The translations under genes and the position numbers were made by a program. A stretch of 60,719 bases of DNA from Bacteroidia bacterium (lineage in GTDB: Bacteria; Bacteroidota; Bacteroidia; Flavobacteriales_D; Crocinitomicaceae): assembly GCA_030427935.1 (NCBI GenBank), contig JAUICI010000002.1:1-60719 (forward strand), given 5' to 3'. Below, piece by piece: positions 55,207-60,719 of this stretch; the first letter of the stretch is position 1, and every line of letters starts with the position of its first letter. The notes below the pieces were generated by a model. It was not told the origin of the DNA and did no database searches. It saw only the letters and a list, made by a program, of their open reading frames with translations.

Positions 55207-57843
55207 ATGAAAAAGACAACCTTTATACTACTCTTTATATTCTATTCACTGAATAGTATTTTGGCTACACCGTCATTCAAAATTTCCAATGAAAATATTG
55301 TTGGGATTTATTATGGAAAGATACGTGCAGGAGGATCAATCAGTGGACAGGATCTTGCTCTGAGATTTTACCCGGACGGAGAAGTTATTGCCGTCGTTAT
55401 TCCCAGGAGACCGACTTATATGGAAAATTTTGCTCGTAGTTTTGATCGAGCCAAATCTGGAAGGTATTCATCTGGAAAGTACAAGCTTAAAGATGGGAAT
55501 ATCACCTTTGAGTTGGATTTGATTGTTGAGAAAAAGAAGTTCAAATACAGATTCAACGGGAAGTTATCTTTTACGAAGACGATTAAAGTGATGTTGTTCA
55601 CTGTTTACAATACCTCAAATAGCATGGGGTATCGTTTGTATTCGGAGCGTGTTTGGACTCCGACGGAAGGCGCAGTCGGGGATGATCATAAGCCTGAAAT
55701 TGTTATTGAAGAAAAGGACGATGCCCCTTCCATTATTCAAAATAAGATCAAGATAAATGAGGAAATCAAATCCTTGGATGAAAATCTGAAAAAGGATGAT
55801 ATCAAGGCTGCTACCAATAACATGAACAATATTGGTTTGTCCCATTTCAGCAATAAAGATTATGAAGAGGCGATCAATAGCTTTAATGATGCTTTGGTTC
55901 TGAGTGAAATGAATGGGGATAAAAAGGCTGCAGCCGATATTCGGAATAACTTAGGGGTTTCACATGAGCGGATGAATCAGAAAAAAGCAGCCTTGGAGAA
56001 CTTTAAACAGGCTGTTAGAGATTATCAGGAGTTGGGCGACAATGCAAGTGCGGCAAAGGTGATGTTTCAGATATCCTTATTGGAAAAGAACCATTTGGAT
56101 AAAGAAGCTGAACAGAAAGCATTAGAAGATCTGGCTTTGCTGGAAGAAGAGATTAAAAATCAGAAAGAATTAAGTGCGACTTATAATAATCTGGCCATCA
56201 ATCTGATGAAACAAAGTAAACCGGAAGATGCAAAAATGATTCTTGAGAAGGCGAGAAAAATTGATCAATCTAAAAACCTAAAAGCATTTGAAGCGATTAC
56301 AATTAATAACCAAGGAAATATTCAGCTGGAACAAGGGAATGTAAAGGAGGCAATTACTTCCTATCAAAAAGCCTTGGAGATCAAGAAAGAGCTGAATGAT
56401 AAAGGGTCTCAGGCCATCACCTTTCACAATTTAGGGAATGCTTTATATGCTCTAGGAGAATTAAAAAAGGCTGAAGAAAATTTAAGAAAATCCTTATTGT
56501 TGGCAAAAGAATCGAAAGAGGCCAAAACCATGAATGCGAATTACCGGGCTTTAGCTAATTTACTTGCTGATGCCAATTCTTGTATGGATCCCTTAGAGAA
56601 TTATAAGAACTATATCTCCATGCGATTTGCAGTAATTGAATCCGAGGTGATCAAACCTTTATATGAGGAGAAAGCCAAGTATATCGAATCCGATTTTTCG
56701 GCAGATGGTTCACTTACCGATGGGATTGGAAAAATTGGAATTGGAAATGAGGATTTGATTTCAATAAACATGCTTCAAGAAGATCTTCGTCAAGCCCAAA
56801 AAGCCGCACAGCAAGAAATTAAGGAAGCGCAGAATCAGATTATGATTCAAAATAAGGATATTGCTTTATTGGAAAGTCAGAAAACAGCTGAACAAGAAAA
56901 GACTAAGACCTTAACCTGGATGGTTATTGGAGCAGCAGTTTCAGGATTGCTTGTTTTGTCCTTATTAGGAATGGCAGTAAGATCCCGAAATCGAACCAAG
57001 AAGGATAAACAAAAGATTGAAGAGCAGAAGGAAGTTATTGAGGAAAAGAATAAAGAATTTACGGATTCGGTGACTTATGCCAGTAGACTACAAACTGCCA
57101 TTTTACCTCCGATAAGTGTACTAAACACCCAGTTGAAAGAGTATTTCGTGATCTACAAACCAAAAGACATTGTTGCTGGAGACTTTTATTGGACTGAAAC
57201 CGTTGGCGACTATACCTATGTAGCCGCAGCAGACTGCACCGGACATGGAGTGCCCGGAGCCATGGTGTCTGTAGTTTGTTCGAACTCCTTATTTAGAGCG
57301 GTGAACGAATTTGGATTAAGAGATACTGGAGCCATTCTGGACAAAACGCGAGAACTCGTCATCCAGACCTTCGAAAAATCAGTAGAGGAAGTAAAAGACG
57401 GAATGGACATCGCGCTAATTCGATTGGAAAAAGGAACAAATAAAATTCAGTTTACCGGAGCGCATAATTCACTTCTGATTGCCAGAGAAAAGAATGGTCA
57501 AACCCTCAGTGAAAACGTAATTTTCAACGAAGAAAAATTTCTAGAAGAATTCAAAGCGGACAAGCAACCAGTTGGACAATACGCTTACGCTAAAGACTTT
57601 ACTACAAATAATATCGACGTTCGAGAAGGAGATCAACTCTTCCTTTTCTCCGACGGTTATGCCGACCAATTTGGAGGCGAAAAAGGGAAGAAAATGAAAG
57701 TCCGCTACCTCAAAGAATTATTCCTAGAAGTATCCACTTTACCTGCAGATCAGCAGAAAGATAAACTCGAACAATACTTCCTCAAATGGAAAGGCGACCA
57801 CGAGCAGGTAGATGACGTCTGTGTGATTGGACTGCGGGTTTAG
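55207..57843 (+). CDS. secreted/membrane TPR sensor with SpoIIE-type PP2C phosphatase
   Basis: An 878-residue sensor. Signal peptide (about 1-21), a beta-rich N-terminal domain (about 25-155), a TPR array of about seven or eight units (about 200-480), coiled coils, one membrane helix (about 572-594), a second coiled coil and a SpoIIE/PP2C phosphatase (about 615-878) with AADCTGHGVPGAMVSV, DGMDIALIRL, FSDGYADQFGG and QVDDVCVIGLRV. It is the second protein in the window with this output; the helix before the phosphatase (KNKEFTDSVTYASRLQTAILP) closely matches the one at 23734 (KNKEITDSINYAKRIQDTIIP). It should sense a periplasmic signal and dephosphorylate a regulator. Confidence 0.87.
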   Translation: MKKTTFILLFIFYSLNSILATPSFKISNENIVGIYYGKIRAGGSISGQDLALRFYPDGEVIAVVIPRRPTYMENFARSFDRAKSGRYSSGKYKLKDGNITFELDLIVEKKKFKYRFNGKLSFTKTIKVMLFTVYNTSNSMGYRLYSERVWTPTEGAVGDDHKPEIVIEEKDDAPSIIQNKIKINEEIKSLDENLKKDDIKAATNNMNNIGLSHFSNKDYEEAINSFNDALVLSEMNGDKKAAADIRNNLGVSHERMNQKKAALENFKQAVRDYQELGDNASAAKVMFQISLLEKNHLDKEAEQKALEDLALLEEEIKNQKELSATYNNLAINLMKQSKPEDAKMILEKARKIDQSKNLKAFEAITINNQGNIQLEQGNVKEAITSYQKALEIKKELNDKGSQAITFHNLGNALYALGELKKAEENLRKSLLLAKESKEAKTMNANYRALANLLADANSCMDPLENYKNYISMRFAVIESEVIKPLYEEKAKYIESDFSADGSLTDGIGKIGIGNEDLISINMLQEDLRQAQKAAQQEIKEAQNQIMIQNKDIALLESQKTAEQEKTKTLTWMVIGAAVSGLLVLSLLGMAVRSRNRTKKDKQKIEEQKEVIEEKNKEFTDSVTYASRLQTAILPPISVLNTQLKEYFVIYKPKDIVAGDFYWTETVGDYTYVAAADCTGHGVPGAMVSVVCSNSLFRAVNEFGLRDTGAILDKTRELVIQTFEKSVEEVKDGMDIALIRLEKGTNKIQFTGAHNSLLIAREKNGQTLSENVIFNEEKFLEEFKADKQPVGQYAYAKDFTTNNIDVREGDQLFLFSDGYADQFGGEKGKKMKVRYLKELFLEVSTLPADQQKDKLEQYFLKWKGDHEQVDDVCVIGLRV

Positions 57844-57919
57844 CGTTTCCAAGGACACTAGAAAGTTTAAATCCCAACATTCATCGTTGGGGTCACTATC
57901 CTGACATTTATCGTCCGCG

Positions 57920-57955
57920 GTAGATGATGTTTGTGTGATTGGGTTGCGCGTCTAG
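57920..57955 (+). pseudogene. remnant copy of the 3' end of the SpoIIE gene
   Basis: Seventy-seven bases after the true stop, the codons for VDDVCVIGLRV and a TAG stop recur. The 36 bases differ from the real 3' end (57808-57843) at six positions, all silent, and similarity stops just before and a few bases after. It looks like the tail of a vanished paralogue. No start or body remains. Confidence 0.75.
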
Positions 57956-57963
57956 TGTTTGCC

Positions 57964-58364
57964 GTGAATGGTTGAATGGTCCTACTTCGCTAAGCTTCGT
58001 AGGATAAATGGAGGGGTGGAGGAAATAGGAAATAGGTAATAGGTAATAGGTAATAGGAATTAGGTGATAGGTGAGTTCTCCGTGAATCTCTGTGCATCCT
58101 CCGTGTAACAGCCTCTGCGCTCTCTGCGAAACCTCTGCATCTCTGCGTTTAAAAAATAAAACGTTTTTAGAAAGACCGCCCTTCGACTTATTCTCGACTC
58201 CACTTCGTTTCGCTCGAATTGGCTCCATCGGCCGCCATGCGCCTACGCTGAAGCTTCAGCGCAAGAGTAAGGCTTGCCGACGGCACGGCAGGGACCGTTT
58301 AATGGGAGGTGCTATAGGCCGCAAAATCCAATCAGAAATAACAAACGAGAATTTTATTGCGGCC
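57964..58364. repeat. dispersed composite repeat, copy C (82-bp core 58211-58292)
   Basis: Fills most of the 556-base gap between two convergent genes. From left: a segment shared with copy B (cctacttcgctaagcttcgtagg), GGTAATA-type microsatellite (58035-58057), CTCTGCG-rich flank, the invariant core, and a 48-nt tail (58317-58364) with perfect ends GGCCGCAA and TTGCGGCC. Confidence 0.85.
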
Positions 58365-58399
58365 ATTCCTTTTAATCTCATCCCAATTTTGAATTAACC

Positions 58400-59374
58400 T
58401 CACTCTTCCCAAATCAACTTTTCATACTTTTTGGGTTGGATATTCTTTACATTATTCTGTCCCAAAGCGCGGATTTCTCGGAAGAGTTCAACGAAGGGGT
58501 GGACGGTTAATTCTACTTTGACGTAACCGTTCTTTTCTTCGCTTAGTTTTTGAGAATGATGAATGGGCATGGTTCTGAGGTAGTCAATGTTTTTTATGGT
58601 TGTGCCGTCTTTGACTTCGAAACTAAAGTTTACGGGTTCCTCTTGAGAGAAGATAATTCCGACTGAGTGTTTCCAGAAAGTTTGTGGATCAAATTCCTCT
58701 CTTTTCAGAAAGCTGTCTTCCTCTTTTTCTTCCACGACTTTGAGTCTGTCTAATGCATAGGTTCTCCAGGCTTCCAAATCTTTATTCCAAGTAAACAAAT
58801 ACCATCGATGTCCATATTCTTTTAAATAATGTGGGTGAACTGTCGTATGAATAGGTTCTCCTCCAAATTGCTGGTATTCGATTTCCAATTCTCTGTTTTG
58901 GTGAATACTCCAGAAAAGATCTTCAAAATGCTCGATGCCTCCATATTGAACAGGTGCGCCTTCGAAACCAATGATTTCTTTCTTTTTGTGATGAGGCTTT
59001 ATCTTTTTGATCAATAATTCCAATTCACTGAAAAATGGAAGGTCTCTGTATTTACCCGCCGCAGAGGATAAATTCTCCAAAATTTCCATGTCCTGATCCA
59101 TCAGGCCTTGTTTCGGTAATAATGAAAATTTCTCTTTGTAATAATAGAGTCCTTGAGGGGTAGACATCAACGGCGCATCTAGGATTTCCCTCAAGAATTT
59201 TTTGTCCTCATTAAAGTTGCGAATTGAATAATTCCCATTATTGCTTCCATCACTTTCTTCAACACATCTTCTGATTTCGATATGCGTGTATTTCCCCCCT
59301 CGACGAAGTAAATTATGGATTTCTAAAACTCGAATTCCTTGTTTGGATAGAAAGGGTTTGAAATATTCAATCAT
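58400..59374 (-). CDS. WYL-domain transcriptional regulator
   Basis: A 324-residue cytosolic protein. The N-terminal ~95 residues resemble a winged-helix region (KQGIRVLEIHNLLRRGGKYTHIEIRRCVEE, NEDKKFLREI). A WYL domain occupies about 150-235, with the signature HRWYLFTWN and LDRLKVV, followed by a WCX-like C-terminal extension. WYL proteins bind nucleic-acid or nucleotide ligands and often control defence or DNA-repair genes. Its ATG overlaps the upstream LRR-like gene stop by four bases, making it the last gene of a three-gene operon. Confidence 0.85.
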   Translation of the reverse strand: MIEYFKPFLSKQGIRVLEIHNLLRRGGKYTHIEIRRCVEESDGSNNGNYSIRNFNEDKKFLREILDAPLMSTPQGLYYYKEKFSLLPKQGLMDQDMEILENLSSAAGKYRDLPFFSELELLIKKIKPHHKKKEIIGFEGAPVQYGGIEHFEDLFWSIHQNRELEIEYQQFGGEPIHTTVHPHYLKEYGHRWYLFTWNKDLEAWRTYALDRLKVVEEKEEDSFLKREEFDPQTFWKHSVGIIFSQEEPVNFSFEVKDGTTIKNIDYLRTMPIHHSQKLSEEKNGYVKVELTVHPFVELFREIRALGQNNVKNIQPKKYEKLIWEE

Positions 59375-59928
59375 AAGATTCCTGTGTTTGTTCCTGCGGC
59401 GCGACCTCTAGTGGGGCTAACTGCACTCCTATATTCCTCCAAAATATACCAATCTTCTTTGAATATTTCAGGGAATTCATGGCAAGCAAAGTCTAGATTT
59501 TCTTTTGTAGTCTTTTCTGAATTCCAGATTCCGTGTTGGTTGGCATATTGATAAAAGCAAACTTCTTCAGGATTGATTTTGGTTTTTAAAAGGTCACCTT
59601 TGAATGTTGAATAGCAAGGAGCAAAATCAAGAGTTTGGAGATTTGGGTTATCCGTGCAGATCAAAGTTTCCACATGTTTTAAATGCCCATTGAATGATTC
59701 AAAGGAATTATGGGAGCAGTCAAATGTTTTGGTGACAATTTTCGGAAGGTAGTCTAAAGTCGTGAGTGCATTATGACTAATGTTTAAACTACCAAAAACA
59801 GCAAAAAGATTTGCAAAAAGATCTGTAGCGTTGAGTTTTCCCTCAAGATTGATATTTCCATTTACAATTACACCGAATTCACATGCATGGATTTTTTCAG
59901 GGGAAATACCAAGGGTGATTAGTTTCAT
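59371..59928 (-). CDS. small leucine-rich-repeat-like protein
   Basis: A 185-residue cytosolic protein with about three LRR-like units in the middle (LNISHNALTTLDYLP, FDCSHNSFESFNGHL, CTDNPNLQTLDFAP). The C-terminal third has FACHEFPEIFKEDWYILEEY and ends in an unusual GC-rich stretch (SPTRGRAAGTNTG). ATG 59928 lies one base after the GIY-YIG stop; ATG 59958 would overlap it by 29 bases. Such small bacterial LRR proteins mediate protein binding. Operon partner of a WYL regulator and a GIY-YIG protein; role unknown. Confidence 0.65.
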   Translation of the reverse strand: MKLITLGISPEKIHACEFGVIVNGNINLEGKLNATDLFANLFAVFGSLNISHNALTTLDYLPKIVTKTFDCSHNSFESFNGHLKHVETLICTDNPNLQTLDFAPCYSTFKGDLLKTKINPEEVCFYQYANQHGIWNSEKTTKENLDFACHEFPEIFKEDWYILEEYRSAVSPTRGRAAGTNTGIL

Positions 59929-59929
59929 T

Positions 59930-60679
59930 CTAGTATCCGAATTCTTCTCTTTCATCATGGTAATTAAGATTATTTGAGTTTAAGTTTTTGTCAAATAAAT
60001 TTGGTTCCTCAGAAGAACGTACATCGATGGTTTCACCGGGGAAATAATGCTTCAATCCTCCATTCATTTTTTCAATTGAAATACTGCTTCCGTAGGTTTT
60101 TCCTTTCAAGCTGAATTTGACCAAGGTTTCCAATAATTCAAGAAATTCTGAAGCTGTTTTGTCCAATTTGGAATCGAATAATTCATTGTATTTCTTCAAA
60201 AATTCTTCATCAAGCTGGTAATACAAAACTCTGAAATTACCATCCTCCAGATATTTTTTTGTGCCATTTCTACCACCAGTTTTAATGTCTAAAAATGTTT
60301 GTCCGTTTACCTTCGATTTGCCACTGAATGCGTGAATTTTATAGCAAAAGAGGTCTGGATTATTTTTAAACCATTGCGTGTCGTTTTTATAATTGTATCT
60401 ATTTGAAAATGATTCTTTGTAATCAATATATGCCGGAAGTTCTGACGACTTGTAAAACTCCTTCATGAAATCCAATTCAAGTTTTTTGTAAGTCGATTTA
60501 TCGTCATTGAGGTGTTGAAAATGAGAATTCAGCCTGGATTGAAGGTTTCCAGTTTGTCCGACATAATGCGGAATAAAATATCCATCTGTCAAAAAGCCCC
60601 AAATGTAGATGCCTGGAGCTTTTGGAAGCTTATCAAAATTACTTTCATCAATCAGTTTTTCTTTGAAGTCAATGGTCAT
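59930..60679 (-). CDS. GIY-YIG domain protein (candidate nuclease)
   Basis: A 249-residue protein with a GIY-YIG core in the N-terminal third: PGIYIWGF, YVGQTGNLQSRLNSHFQHL with the catalytic-type Arg, then a long family-specific C-terminal part (KNDTQWFKNNPDLFCYKIHAFSG, NGQTFLDIKTGG) not known to me. GIY-YIG domains cut DNA in repair, homing and restriction enzymes. The frame is open from GTG 60706, but ATG 60679 begins the natural MTIDFKEKL. First gene of the operon; the 40 bases to the window end hold no clear promoter. Confidence 0.72.
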   Translation of the reverse strand: MTIDFKEKLIDESNFDKLPKAPGIYIWGFLTDGYFIPHYVGQTGNLQSRLNSHFQHLNDDKSTYKKLELDFMKEFYKSSELPAYIDYKESFSNRYNYKNDTQWFKNNPDLFCYKIHAFSGKSKVNGQTFLDIKTGGRNGTKKYLEDGNFRVLYYQLDEEFLKKYNELFDSKLDKTASEFLELLETLVKFSLKGKTYGSSISIEKMNGGLKHYFPGETIDVRSSEEPNLFDKNLNSNNLNYHDEREEFGY

Positions 60680-60719
60680 GGAATGAGTTTTTAATAAGTA
60701 TAACACAAAATCACTTTCT

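Noticed and set aside
57908-58228. Minus-strand frame in copy C starting MEPIRAKRSGVENKSKGG, with a sister at 53231-53509
   Set aside because: Again a phantom of the repeat: both begin in the core, are followed by microsatellite sequence, and diverge at once outside it.
49996-58364. CRISPR array formed by the repeated units
   Set aside because: The three copies are kilobases apart with genes between, the units are over 200 bp, and no cas genes are present.

Overview
The window is AT-rich, densely coded chromosomal DNA from a member of the Bacteroidota, most likely a Flavobacteriales-type organism; I cannot name the species. The pointers are a short (289-residue) housekeeping sigma factor lacking region 1.1, promoters of the TTG-N19-TAnnTTTG type (clearest before folD and before the TPR/SpoIIE gene), a lipid-anchored TamA homologue (TamL), a propeller/Y_Y_Y sensor ending in a SpoIIE phosphatase, MORN-type YwqK-like proteins, and many lipoproteins and outer-membrane barrels. 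Most of it is core genome: trmD, rsmE, pfkA, rel, fbaB, accD, rpsO, pnp, rpoD, upp, ffh, folD and one tRNA-His.

Layout. 1-6926 (+): two tandem PaaE-like ferredoxin reductases, an SDR, trmD, two GT2 glycosyltransferases and a membrane GT, almost all overlapping or abutting. 7125-14591: a lipoprotein (-), then rsmE/DUF4159/TPR, a NatA-NatB-like ABC exporter and a run of small unknown proteins. 14600-17927 (-): an anti-sigma-like TPR protein, its ECF sigma factor and a large MORN-repeat protein. 17984-23645: pfkA, a lipoprotein, tRNA-His with a 107-bp tandem repeat, a DinB-like protein and the bifunctional (p)ppGpp enzyme. 23734-33225: propeller/SpoIIE sensor, a lytic transglycosylase-like protein, an FAD oxidoreductase, a TrmH-type methyltransferase and TamL. 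33315-39036 (+): fbaB, accD, rpsO, pnp, rpoD. 39328-43598 (-): a disulfide-less Lpd-like flavoprotein, then an operon of FemAB-like protein, upp, membrane protein and YjjG-like phosphatase. 43759-49932 (+): ffh, MFS, DinB, NlpC/P60, folD and two outer-membrane barrels. 50333-54976 (-): small membrane protein/rhodanese, ECF sigma, GT2 and an M23-YkuD fusion lipoprotein. 55207-57843 (+): a second SpoIIE-phosphatase sensor. 58400-60679 (-): a three-gene operon of GIY-YIG protein, LRR-like protein and WYL regulator.

Functional groups: glycan or polyprenyl-linked sugar synthesis (3389-6926, 52055-53173), envelope remodelling (SLT, NlpC/P60, M23-YkuD, TamL), pyrimidine salvage (upp plus YjjG-like), central carbon and C1 metabolism (pfkA, fbaB, accD, folD), and signalling (two SpoIIE phosphatases, two ECF sigmas, Rel, WYL).

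The most unusual non-coding content is a family of intergenic repeats with an invariant 82-bp GC-rich core in three copies, each followed by a 48-nt tail whose 8-bp terminal inverted repeat changes in a compensatory way between copies. Other oddities are the duplication of the tRNA-His 5' end, a heptanucleotide array running into a stop codon, and a 12-codon remnant duplicating the 3' end of the second SpoIIE gene with only synonymous differences. I saw no CRISPR array, transposase, prophage or recognised defence system. The GIY-YIG/LRR/WYL operon at the right edge is the best candidate for an undescribed accessory system, but it runs close to the window end.
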